In this document: positions 34,806-44,195 of the stretch, piece by piece
How positions within the stretch are numbered: position 1 is the stretch's first letter
Layout: the number at the start of each line of letters is the position of its first letter
Source: Rhodospirillaceae bacterium
GTDB lineage: Bacteria > Pseudomonadota > Alphaproteobacteria > Rhodospirillales > UBA2165
NCBI GenBank assembly: GCA_002723345.1
Contig: PBNV01000041.1
Span: forward strand, 1 to 64,000
Direction of reading: 5' to 3'
DNA: 64,000 bases
Translations under genes and position numbers: made by a program
Notes under the pieces: model-generated
What the model saw: the letters and a program-made list of their open reading frames with translations, nothing else
The model's database searches: none
Told to the model about the DNA's origin: nothing

Positions 34806-35693
34806 ATGGCGATTGAAACAGTTGCGGTGATCAGTCCGGGGGATATGGGGCATGTGGTCGGCAGGGTTATCCGAGAAAAAGGATTCCGGGTAATTACCAG
34901 TCTGTCGAACCGCAGCGCACTAAGTTGCTCGCGCGCGGAACGGTCGGGAATGGAAGACGTAGAGAGTTTGCGCGCTGTCATGCGAGAGGCTGACGTTGTA
35001 CTATCGATTATGCCTCCAGAATGCGCTCTCTCGTTTGCCGAAGCCGCCGCCGATGGCGTGTCCAAAGATGACCAGCCCATCTTTGTTGATTGCAACGCGA
35101 TTTCCCTCACTACCACACAGAAAATGCGGAATGTCGTCGAGGTCTCGGGCATGAATTTTATCAAAATAGGTATCGTCGGGCCACCACCGGGGCGTGGGGG
35201 TCTTGCGACCAGGTTCTATGCCGGCGGACCGGCTCTGGATGCACTCGGCTTTTTAGATGGTGACGGAATAGATTACAGACGTCTCGGCACTAACTGGGGC
35301 CAGGCCGCTGCAATCAAAATGTGTTACGCTGCGTTAACTAAAGGGACGATGACATTGCACACGGCCGTCCTGACCACAGCAGAGCTGCTTGGCGTTAGCA
35401 ATGTGCTTCATCACGAACTTGCGACCAGTCAGGCCTTCCATTGGGACCTCATGAATAGCCGTGTGCCGTTTTACCCTGCGGATGCTGGCCGCTGGGCCGG
35501 GGAAATGGATGAAATTTCGCAAACATTCGTCGATGCGGGGATGACGGGTAACCTCCACAAGGGGGCGGCGGACGTTTTTCGCATGTTGGAACAAACACCC
35601 TTGGCTGCTGAGACGCGGGAGAGTGTGGATAAAAGCCGAACACTTGATCAGGCGATTACCGTGTATGCCGAGACGGTGAAGCGCCGGAAATAG
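34806..35693 (+). CDS. NAD(P)-dependent oxidoreductase with DUF1932 domain
   Basis: 295 residues. The N-terminal Rossmann domain of the 6-phosphogluconate/3-hydroxyisobutyrate dehydrogenase type carries a variant nucleotide loop, ISPGDMGHVVG, and VVLSIMPP. The C-terminal helical domain is DUF1932 (AAIKMCYAALTKGTMTLHTAVLTTAE). The enzyme likely oxidises a branched or hydroxy acid, possibly the product of the neighbouring ThDP enzyme (about 130 bp upstream, same strand). GGGAG Shine-Dalgarno. The substrate is inferred only. Confidence 0.85.
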   Translation: MAIETVAVISPGDMGHVVGRVIREKGFRVITSLSNRSALSCSRAERSGMEDVESLRAVMREADVVLSIMPPECALSFAEAAADGVSKDDQPIFVDCNAISLTTTQKMRNVVEVSGMNFIKIGIVGPPPGRGGLATRFYAGGPALDALGFLDGDGIDYRRLGTNWGQAAAIKMCYAALTKGTMTLHTAVLTTAELLGVSNVLHHELATSQAFHWDLMNSRVPFYPADAGRWAGEMDEISQTFVDAGMTGNLHKGAADVFRMLEQTPLAAETRESVDKSRTLDQAITVYAETVKRRK

Positions 35694-35708
35694 AGAGCCG
35701 TGTGCCTC

Positions 35709-36461
35709 CTAGCTGCCTCTCGGCAGGTCAAACAGGTCGTTCTCCAGACCTTCTATAAAAGCCAGCATGTCGTTACTTTTGACAACGTCGGCATATTTGG
35801 CATGCAGGTCTAAGAGGGACACAGCGTGAGACACATCGGCACGGTCAAAGCATGCATCCTCAACAACGGCTACTCGATAATTTTTACTGAACGCATCGAC
35901 TGCTGTGGCGCGCACACATCCTGATGTTGTGGTGCCAGCGACAATGAGAGAATCCGCTTTTAGAAGCTGTAGGTAACTTTGAAGGGGTGCTTCATGGAAC
36001 CCGCTGGGTTTTTGCTTCCAGACGACAATATCCTGAGGGCCCGGTGCGATCTCGTCCATGATATCATTGCCGTCCCGATTTGGGGGTGGGGATAAAACCG
36101 AGGTGTCTTGGCTACCCTCCCCTCGAGGGTTCTTCCACGTCCAACTTCCTCGGTCCCATTTATCATCCCGAGCGTAGCCAGTTGTGTAGATTACGGGTAA
36201 ACCCTTCATATGTGCCGCATCAATGAGCCGCCGGATCACGGGGAGAGCATCCCAAGCGGCTTCACCACAAGATAATTTCCAACGCTTTACCGAATCGAGG
36301 ATTGGCTCTCGTTTATCTCCGCAAAAGGCGTAACTGACGTCGATTATAAGAAGGACCGGGCGGTCGCCTAGGCCTGCGTTCGCGCCAAAACCTGCTGCGT
36401 CGAAAACGCCTTGATCCCGGTCTGATATGTAAGCGTCCCAAGGTCGATTTGTATTGTTCAT
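35709..36461 (-). CDS. Isochorismatase family cysteine hydrolase
   Basis: 250 residues. The isochorismatase-like triad is visible: Asp in LLIIDVSYAF, Lys in VVWKQKPSGF and Cys in TTTSGCVRAT. Related enzymes include N-carbamoylsarcosine amidohydrolase and ureidoacrylate amidohydrolase; the exact amide substrate is not evident. The ATG at 36461 has GGAG 8 nt upstream. It is convergent with the DUF1932 gene. Confidence 0.9.
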   Translation of the reverse strand: MNNTNRPWDAYISDRDQGVFDAAGFGANAGLGDRPVLLIIDVSYAFCGDKREPILDSVKRWKLSCGEAAWDALPVIRRLIDAAHMKGLPVIYTTGYARDDKWDRGSWTWKNPRGEGSQDTSVLSPPPNRDGNDIMDEIAPGPQDIVVWKQKPSGFHEAPLQSYLQLLKADSLIVAGTTTSGCVRATAVDAFSKNYRVAVVEDACFDRADVSHAVSLLDLHAKYADVVKSNDMLAFIEGLENDLFDLPRGS

Positions 36462-36588
36462 GCCATGTCTCCTGGTAATGCTTAGATTTATTAAGGATCA
36501 CGATTAAAATAATAAACTGGACAGCACCCTTGTCACGCGCGATTTATAGAACAAGTCAAAAGCATCAAGATTTTGGAGAATTTGTTTA

Positions 36589-37194
36589 ATGGATTTAACG
36601 GGCGAATATCGCATTCCGGCAACTCGGGAGAAAGTTTGGGCAGCTCTCAACGATGATGAGGTGTTAAAGCAGTGCATTGACGGTTGCCAAGAACTCACTA
36701 AAGAGTCGGATACCGAATTCTCGGCTCGTGTGACGGCAAAAGTTGGGCCGGTCAAAGCCAAGTTTTCTGGAAAGGTAACACTCTCAGAATTGGACCCCCC
36801 TAATGGTTATACGATCTCCGGCGAGGGGCAGGGGGGTGTCGCGGGTTTTGCAAAGGGCGGCGCAACTGTAACGCTTACCGAGGATGGTGCTGGTACGATT
36901 TTGAATTACTCGGCGAGAGCAGAGGTAGGGGGTAAGCTTGCCAGTGTTGGCAGTCGTCTCATAGAGGGGGTAGCAAAAAAAACAGCGGATGATTTTTTTG
37001 GTAAGTTCAGCGTTATCGTCGGGGGCGACGCGGTGGAGGCAGAGCTCAATGACACCGAGCCTGCGGCTCAGCAAGGGGCTAGTGAGTCAGCGGAAGCGCC
37101 CCAGGTTTCCGAGGGAAGCGGTATACCGGCCATTTGGTGGGGTGTTGGTGTTTTGGTTATCGGTGCTATCCTGCTGTTTGCTTTCAGTGGATAG
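36589..37194 (+). CDS. CoxG-like SRPBCC family protein with C-terminal membrane anchor
   Basis: 201 residues. Residues about 1-150 are the CoxG (carbon monoxide dehydrogenase subunit G) SRPBCC fold: MDLTGEYRIPATREKVW, FSGKVTLSELDPPNGYTI and GRSRLI-like 'VGSRLIEGVAKKTADDFF'. A linker and a C-terminal membrane helix (about residues 178-199) follow. CoxG helps attach CO dehydrogenase to the membrane, but no coxSML genes are present here, so it may have another lipid-binding role. It is divergent from the isochorismatase gene. Confidence 0.86.
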   Translation: MDLTGEYRIPATREKVWAALNDDEVLKQCIDGCQELTKESDTEFSARVTAKVGPVKAKFSGKVTLSELDPPNGYTISGEGQGGVAGFAKGGATVTLTEDGAGTILNYSARAEVGGKLASVGSRLIEGVAKKTADDFFGKFSVIVGGDAVEAELNDTEPAAQQGASESAEAPQVSEGSGIPAIWWGVGVLVIGAILLFAFSG

Positions 37195-37545
37195 CCCTCC
37201 TTTTCAGCTATTGTGTTAGGCGCTGGCCTCAGGCTGTTTTGAACAAATTGCTTGATTTTCGGACACATTTTTGATACCCATTCTTGAGTTGAGTTGCCGA
37301 TTGGAACTCACCGCACTGAAAGCTAGTCCAATAGGATGGCAGTGATATTAGGTACGTTGCTTCTAAAGGAGGATGTAACCAAGATGCAAACATCACAGAT
37401 TAATCTCCGTCAGACATTGTACATTGGGCAGTTGCCCTTGGGCTTATGGCAATCTGGTTCATAGATTGTGAACTAGTTACAAGTTTAGCCCGTATTATAT
37501 CGTATCGACGTTAAAAACCGTTGTATAACTGGCGGGAGAAGAAGA
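37195..37545. other. 5' region of rpoH
   Basis: About 350 bp. It contains a near-perfect Shine-Dalgarno (TAAAGGAGGAT, about 37364-37374) followed by a 26-codon frame (37384-37464), and two mutually exclusive short hairpins within that frame (GGGC/GCCC at 37426-37437 and GCCC/GGGC at 37434-37443). A possible attenuator-like leader for rpoH, but the stems are only 4 bp, so the idea is weak. No clear promoter pair was identified. Confidence 0.4.
37384..37464 (+). CDS. Possible leader peptide upstream of rpoH, 26 aa
   Basis: The 26-codon frame begins at the ATG at 37384, preceded by TAAAGGAGG with about 11 nt spacing (slightly long), and ends with TAG. The peptide is uncharged apart from one Arg. 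It lies about 80 bp upstream of rpoH on the same strand. No family recognised. If translated, it may act as a leader peptide or simply be a ribosome loading site. Confidence 0.3.
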   Translation: MQTSQINLRQTLYIGQLPLGLWQSGS

Positions 37546-38445
37546 ATGACCGTAGCGACTTTACCAATCCTCTCGGGTGACAGTGGATTGTCACGTTATT
37601 TAAATGAAATAAAACAATTCCCGATTTTGAGCGCGGAAGAGGAATTTATGCTTGCCAAGAGCTACACCGAGCACGGAGAATCGGAAGCGGCGCATAAGCT
37701 AGTGACCAGTCACCTTCGTCTTGTTGCAAAGATAGCCATGCAATACCGAGGATATGGTCTACCAGTAGCTGACCTAATTTCTGAGGGTAACCTGGGCCTG
37801 ATGAGGGCGGTTAAAAAGTTCGAGCCAGATCGTGGGTTCCGTTTGTCCACCTATGCTATGTGGTGGATTAAGGCGTCAGTGACGGAATACATTCTTCGTT
37901 CTTGGTCACTTGTTAAAATGGGTTCGATGTCTGCGCAAAAGAAGCTGTTCTTCAGTTTGCGGAAGGCGAAACGCAAGCTAGGTATTATCGATGCCCAAGA
38001 AATTAATCCGGAAGACGCCGCGAGGCTTTCCGAACAGTTTAAGATGCCGGCTGCAGATATTACTCGAATGGACCGCCGGATGACGGCCCGAGATTTCTCT
38101 TTAAACGCTCCGGTTTCCCATTCCGATGAAGACAGCATGGAGTTTGTGGACACCCTCGAGGATGAAGGCCCTAGCCCAGAGGCTGTCGCGGCAGACGAGC
38201 AAGAAATCAGGGTTCGTCGAGATTATCTGAAGGACGCTATGAGAGAATTATCGGATCGTGAACGCCACATCTTCGTTGAACGGCGACTGACGGAGGACCC
38301 GATTACACTTGAAGCGTTGGGTGAGCATTATGGCATTAGCCGTGAACGGGTTAGGCAGCTTGAAAACCGTGCCTTTGATAAAGTTCAAAGGGCAGTGCAC
38401 AACGCAGCATTGGAAGACGAGCGCACTTCATGCGGCATGGTTTGA
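37546..38445 (+). CDS. rpoH: RNA polymerase heat-shock sigma factor RpoH (sigma-32)
   Basis: 299 residues, typical for alphaproteobacterial RpoH. Sigma-70 region 2 includes DLISEGNLGLMRAVKKFEP and RLSTYAMWWIKA (core and -10 binding). The RpoH box AQKKLFFSLRKAKRKLG is present, which distinguishes it from other sigma-70 members. Region 4.2 is LEALGEHYGISRERVRQLE. It directs RNA polymerase to heat-shock promoters. The groESL operon lies about 245 bp downstream, as a separate unit with a CIRCE element. Confidence 0.97.
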   Translation: MTVATLPILSGDSGLSRYLNEIKQFPILSAEEEFMLAKSYTEHGESEAAHKLVTSHLRLVAKIAMQYRGYGLPVADLISEGNLGLMRAVKKFEPDRGFRLSTYAMWWIKASVTEYILRSWSLVKMGSMSAQKKLFFSLRKAKRKLGIIDAQEINPEDAARLSEQFKMPAADITRMDRRMTARDFSLNAPVSHSDEDSMEFVDTLEDEGPSPEAVAADEQEIRVRRDYLKDAMRELSDRERHIFVERRLTEDPITLEALGEHYGISRERVRQLENRAFDKVQRAVHNAALEDERTSCGMV

Positions 38446-38572
38446 CGGAGCGCGTTCTGCAAAGCCCGGATTATACAAAATACATTGAACAGCAGTAAAA
38501 GTCCCAGTTTAGTTGGGCATGAACAAATTTCTAAACCATACGGAAAAAAATATAATATTACATGCTTGGGCT

Positions 38573-38601
38573 CTTGACGTTGGTTGGCTCAGGTCTTACA
38601 T
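38573..38601 (+). promoter_or_regulatory. Predicted heat-shock promoter of groESL
   Basis: A -35 CTTGAC at 38573-38578 and a -10-like CTTACAT at 38595-38601, 16 nt apart, resemble the alphaproteobacterial RpoH/housekeeping consensus. It lies immediately upstream of the CIRCE operator, as expected for HrcA-repressed chaperonin genes. Predicted only. Confidence 0.55.
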
Positions 38602-38603
38602 CA

Positions 38604-38630
38604 CTGGCACTCTCACGTCGAGAGTGCCAG
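38604..38630 (+). promoter_or_regulatory. CIRCE operator for HrcA, upstream of groES
   Basis: CTGGCACTC-N9-GAGTGCCAG, matching the CIRCE form (consensus TTAGCACTC-N9-GAGTGCTAA) with outer-base changes, and lying at the expected position between promoter and groES. HrcA is expected elsewhere in the genome. The arms extend to 10 bp with a 7-nt loop and are followed directly by seven T (38631-38637), so the transcribed element also looks like an intrinsic terminator. Confidence 0.93.
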
Positions 38631-38690
38631 TTTTTTTAATTATGAGTAACATCGCCTGGAAGAGAGGCGTGCCGATAGGAGAAGATTTAC

Positions 38691-38978
38691 ATGGGATTCA
38701 AACCTCTACATGACCGCATTGCCGTCGAGCGCGTAAGTGAAGTGGAAAAGAGCGCAGGCGGCATCATTATTCCGGATACGGCTCAGGAAAAACCCTCTGA
38801 GGGAAAGGTCGTATCCGTAGGCCCGGGAAATCGCAAGAAAGATGGTTCTATTGCCAAATTAGAAGTGAAGGTTGGTGACCGTGTCTTGTTTGGAAAATGG
38901 TCGGGCACCGAAGCCAAAATCGACGGCAAGGACTTACTCATTATGCAAGAGTCCGACGTCATGGGTATCATCAACTAA
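38691..38978 (+). CDS. groES: Co-chaperonin GroES
   Basis: 95 residues, full length. Typical start [13 protein letters not shown], mobile-loop region [17 protein letters not shown], and [16 protein letters not shown] near the end. It caps the GroEL cavity. The ATG has AGGAG 9 nt upstream. First gene of the groESL operon, 33 bp before groEL, under the CIRCE element. Confidence 0.98.
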   Translation: MGFKPLHDRIAVERVSEVEKSAGGIIIPDTAQEKPSEGKVVSVGPGNRKKDGSIAKLEVKVGDRVLFGKWSGTEAKIDGKDLLIMQESDVMGIIN

Positions 38979-38999
38979 AACGTATTCACTGGGAATTAG

Positions 39000-40661
<1,662 letters not shown>

Positions 40662-40687
40662 CCTGTGACGACGTAGAGAGAGATTAG

Positions 40688-40715
40688 GGCCGCATCATGA
40701 GATGCGGCCTTTTTT
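40688..40715 (+). terminator. Intrinsic terminator of the groESL operon
   Basis: A perfect 9-bp stem GGCCGCATC/GATGCGGCC with an ATGA loop, followed by a run of six T, about 27 bp after the groEL stop. It separates groESL from the GT-C-like membrane gene. Confidence 0.95.
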
Positions 40716-40758
40716 CATAAATTTGGCCCACCCGTACATACTGCTGCAGCAATGAAAC

Positions 40759-42612
40759 ATGGATAGTTATTTAGGCTATTTCTCCTTGGGAACACACCAG
40801 GTTTTAAGCCTCGTATCGACGTTTACGGTTTGGTTTGGCCTATCTCTGATTGGATCTGTGGTCGCCGGCAGGCGCGCTATCAGAGTTGCAGCCCCATTTT
40901 TTGGGTGGGCTATAATCACTCTAATATTCACCTTGGGTGGCGTTTTAACGGCTCTTTCCTTTACGACGATCTCTATTTTTATTGGCATTCTGGTGTTGGG
41001 GTCGTTCGTCTATTTATTGTGGGCTCAACAAACGATTTTAGATCACGGGTTTATAAAATTAGTAGTAATTACGATACCCCTCTGGATCTTAATCTCAGGC
41101 ATGGTGGCGTCGCAATGGGATGAATTCTCACATTGGCTTCCAAGCGCACGCTTTTTACTCGACCACGATAGATTTCCGGACTCAGTTCATTCGATGACTG
41201 GAGCCAGTTTTCCAGCCTATCCGTATGGTTGGCCAATATTGATGTATCTGGCGAGCCGTTTAGTTGGAGAATTCGTTGAAAATTCTGGAGCCCTTTTAAA
41301 CCTGCTCGCACTATTAACTTTTGGATTGGTTCTTCTTGAAGTCGTTCGAATTGGTTTGGGGAAGCCTGATAAAGAGAAATTAAAAAATTGGATGATGGTG
41401 GCCTTGGCAGGTCTTCTCGTAACATTGTTCAATCCTACTTTTGTCCAAAAGCTTGTGCTGACTGCCTATTCGGAAACTTCAACCTCCGTAACGATTGCAC
41501 TGGCCGGTGTACTAGCCTGGATGATGGTAAACGCTCTGGCAAATAAAGACCCTCAAACAGCAATGCATTTAGCTTGGCAATCCGCTCTAACATTGGCGGT
41601 GCACATAAATTTACGTCAGGCTAATCTCGTTCTGTTTGTGATCTTAATCATTTCGATCCTAATAATTGGACTTCGTGACTCCAGGATCGATTCAGCGGCG
41701 TTAATCAATCGTGTCATAATCGTGACCATCCCTCCGCTACTGGTTTATTTTACATGGCGGTTCCATGTCACCGGGCACCTCAGCGGCGCTGAGTTTACCA
41801 TACGCCCGTTCGAAAATTGGCATACTGACATTATTCCTGAAATCCTAATCGCTATGCTTACGGTAGCGTCTAAGAAAGGCGTTTACTTCCTGGCAGTTGC
41901 AGTAATTCTGATATTTGGTATTAGGGGACTGTGGCGAATGGAAACGTCGCTAAATAGATTAGCTGTCCTGGCAAGTGTAATGTTTGTCGGCTACAACGCT
42001 TTTCTCTTTTTTACTTATGTTGCGGCATTTGGGAAATCAGATGCTCTCCGGGTTGCTTCTTATTGGCGCTATAATATTCACGTAGGACTGTATGTGAGTA
42101 TATTTTACACCTACGGTCTGGCACTAGTTTATAATAAAATTCAGTTCCTAAAAGCGTGGCATAAACAGTTTGGCATAGCTGCAATTTTAATTCTGTTAGT
42201 TACACCACTGATTTTTGCTAAAAAATTGCGGTTTGATCACGAGGGCCGAAAACCATACTTTCAGATGGTTGCTCGGGACATGAAGACCGAACTTCCCAGG
42301 GGCGCGCGTTATTTTATTGTTGACCCTAAAGGTAACGGTGAAGTTGGCGTAATAACGAAATTTAGGATCGGAAATTCAGCCGCTTATATGGGGGTGATGA
42401 GTGCGTTTCACCCATCTAATGCGAAAGCGCTTAATAACAGACTTAAAAACAACAAGTCAGAATTTGTCCTTATCCACTCTTCCTTTGAAGATATGGCCAC
42501 AATTTTTAGTTTGCCAATATTACCTGACCATTCTTACTTGTTAAAGAAATCCGCGTCGGGTTGGGTGCAGGTTCGAACATGGGTAGAAGTAGATAGACTC
42601 CCAAGGCAATAA
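40759..42612 (+). CDS. Multi-pass membrane protein, GT-C glycosyltransferase-like
   Basis: 617 residues, about eleven to thirteen membrane segments across residues 10-490, with a soluble C-terminal tail. The acidic pair W-D-E-F at residues 120-123 follows an early membrane segment, as the catalytic acidic motif does in GT-C (ArnT/PMT-like) transferases. That points to a polyprenol-linked sugar transferase for cell-surface glycan. The match is to fold-level pattern only. A+T-rich coding sequence compared with groESL. It follows the groESL terminator and is convergent with the radical SAM gene. Confidence 0.62.
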   Translation: MDSYLGYFSLGTHQVLSLVSTFTVWFGLSLIGSVVAGRRAIRVAAPFFGWAIITLIFTLGGVLTALSFTTISIFIGILVLGSFVYLLWAQQTILDHGFIKLVVITIPLWILISGMVASQWDEFSHWLPSARFLLDHDRFPDSVHSMTGASFPAYPYGWPILMYLASRLVGEFVENSGALLNLLALLTFGLVLLEVVRIGLGKPDKEKLKNWMMVALAGLLVTLFNPTFVQKLVLTAYSETSTSVTIALAGVLAWMMVNALANKDPQTAMHLAWQSALTLAVHINLRQANLVLFVILIISILIIGLRDSRIDSAALINRVIIVTIPPLLVYFTWRFHVTGHLSGAEFTIRPFENWHTDIIPEILIAMLTVASKKGVYFLAVAVILIFGIRGLWRMETSLNRLAVLASVMFVGYNAFLFFTYVAAFGKSDALRVASYWRYNIHVGLYVSIFYTYGLALVYNKIQFLKAWHKQFGIAAILILLVTPLIFAKKLRFDHEGRKPYFQMVARDMKTELPRGARYFIVDPKGNGEVGVITKFRIGNSAAYMGVMSAFHPSNAKALNNRLKNNKSEFVLIHSSFEDMATIFSLPILPDHSYLLKKSASGWVQVRTWVEVDRLPRQ

Positions 42613-42623
42613 AACCTGAATTT

Positions 42624-44144
42624 TTAATTAGTGCTCGTAAATTGCGATCGCCGAAAAAGGTTTACAAGCCCTTGCTCTGATCTAGACTCTTGCCTGCCAC
42701 GCAATATATTCCAGATCATTTTAAGAGGTCGGTAAGGGCGCCTTATCCAGGAGACAATATAAAACAAAATTACACCAAAGCTCCTCAAGCATTTGAGCTC
42801 ACGGTCCGAAAAATGTTCGCTATAGGAAATAGTGGATGACGGGTCAGCGTAAGACCTTAGGCTATCATAATACTTATCATCCATTTTGAATCTATTTTTA
42901 CCCGAGATTTCGCCAAATAATTCTGATCCTGGATATGGCGAAAATGCCCATACGCTGACATCAAATGCCCCGGCCAACGCCATACGCACAATAAACCAGT
43001 ATGACTCACATACCTCCCTAAAAGTCTCCCCCGGGAATCCAAAGATAATATTGCACTTGATATTCATACCGTTTTTTGTCGCCTCGGAGATCGAGCCAAT
43101 GACGGAGTCGGGGTGGATTTTCTTTTTAATACGCCTGAGCACCGCTGGCGAGCCGCTCTCAGGGGAATAGGACATGTTCCGACAGCCCGACCAATACAGC
43201 AGTGACGCAACTTCACCGTCGATTGCTTCCGTTCGCGTCCCGCTGGGAAGCTGCCACGTAAAGCTCAACCCACGTTCTTCAATCTTCCTACAAAAATCAA
43301 CGATCCACGATTTTTTTACGATCGCGGTAAGATCATAAAAATCGAAATTTTCAGCGCCATATTTTTTCTGATAAAACTGCATTTCATCCAGGAGTAAATC
43401 TGGGTCCCGCGGAATCCATCGTGTTGTCCACATAGATGGATTTGAGCAGAATGTGCACTGGTACGGGCATCCACGACTGGCCATCATGGGCATTGATCGG
43501 CCTCGGTTGACACCAAACCCATACCCTCTATCAAGATAATTTTCTATCGGAACAAGGTCCCAAGCGGGCCAAGCAATCTTATCCAGCTCCCGCTTGCGAG
43601 GACGCCGTTCATTTTGCACAACTTCACCTGATGGGGAGACATATGTAATACCACGTATTTTGGGCAGTTCTAGCGCCCCATCAACATATGCCCGTGCAAT
43701 CTCAACAGCGGTTTCTTCACCTTCTCCCAGCAGACCGATATCAAGACCCGTATCCTTCATCGTTTGTTCCGGCATCGCGGTGATATGCTCACCACCACCC
43801 AGCAAAAGCGCATCTGGGAACCTTATACGGATGTCAGTCACCAGATCCCGGCACGTTGGCCATTCGAAGGAAAAACCAAATCCAACACCAATAATATCGG
43901 TATCCGGATCTATCTTTTCAACGGTCTGTTCCGGTGACAAACCATAAAGATAACAATCATGGTCCGCCGGATGCCGGGTATCTAAAGACTCCCCCAAAGC
44001 ATCAATGAACTGGATCTCAAATCCGGCTTCGCGCAGCGCACCGGCCACATATGCCATCCCCAAAGGCGGCGTGAAAATGGTAGTGATATTGTGAGCAGGC
44101 ACGACAATCGACGGTCGGATCAGGCAAATTTTGATGGTTGATAT
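42624..44144 (-). CDS. B12-binding domain-containing radical SAM protein
   Basis: 492 residues from GTG 44102, or 506 with an ATA at 44144. The N-terminal B12-binding Rossmann domain has its first strand encoded upstream of the GTG: the in-frame codons 44144-44102 read I-S-T-I-K-I-C-L-I-R-P-S-I-V, a typical beta-1, and the ATA has AGGG about 9 nt upstream. This implies the start is an ATA (non-canonical or a mutated ATG). The radical SAM cluster motif is GCPYQCTFC. The helix/tail region is present. Such enzymes often methylate or rearrange lipids, hopanoids or glycans. It lies just downstream of the DinG-like gene. Substrate unknown. Confidence 0.82.
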   Translation of the reverse strand: MSTIKICLIRPSIVVPAHNITTIFTPPLGMAYVAGALREAGFEIQFIDALGESLDTRHPADHDCYLYGLSPEQTVEKIDPDTDIIGVGFGFSFEWPTCRDLVTDIRIRFPDALLLGGGEHITAMPEQTMKDTGLDIGLLGEGEETAVEIARAYVDGALELPKIRGITYVSPSGEVVQNERRPRKRELDKIAWPAWDLVPIENYLDRGYGFGVNRGRSMPMMASRGCPYQCTFCSNPSMWTTRWIPRDPDLLLDEMQFYQKKYGAENFDFYDLTAIVKKSWIVDFCRKIEERGLSFTWQLPSGTRTEAIDGEVASLLYWSGCRNMSYSPESGSPAVLRRIKKKIHPDSVIGSISEATKNGMNIKCNIIFGFPGETFREVCESYWFIVRMALAGAFDVSVWAFSPYPGSELFGEISGKNRFKMDDKYYDSLRSYADPSSTISYSEHFSDRELKCLRSFGVILFYIVSWIRRPYRPLKMIWNILRGRQESRSEQGLVNLFRRSQFTSTN

Positions 44145-44195
44145 GGTTTTAAGCCCTGTGTAACAACATTCGATATGCCACCTATAAAATAAAAA

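Noticed and set aside
37426-37443. Attenuator-like alternative hairpins in the rpoH leader
   Set aside because: The stems are only 4 bp and would be marginal in RNA; mentioned as a note within the leader ORF only.
38513-38713. 66-residue open frame upstream of groES
   Set aside because: It spans the CIRCE operator and the groES promoter and has no ribosome site or family, so it is not a gene.
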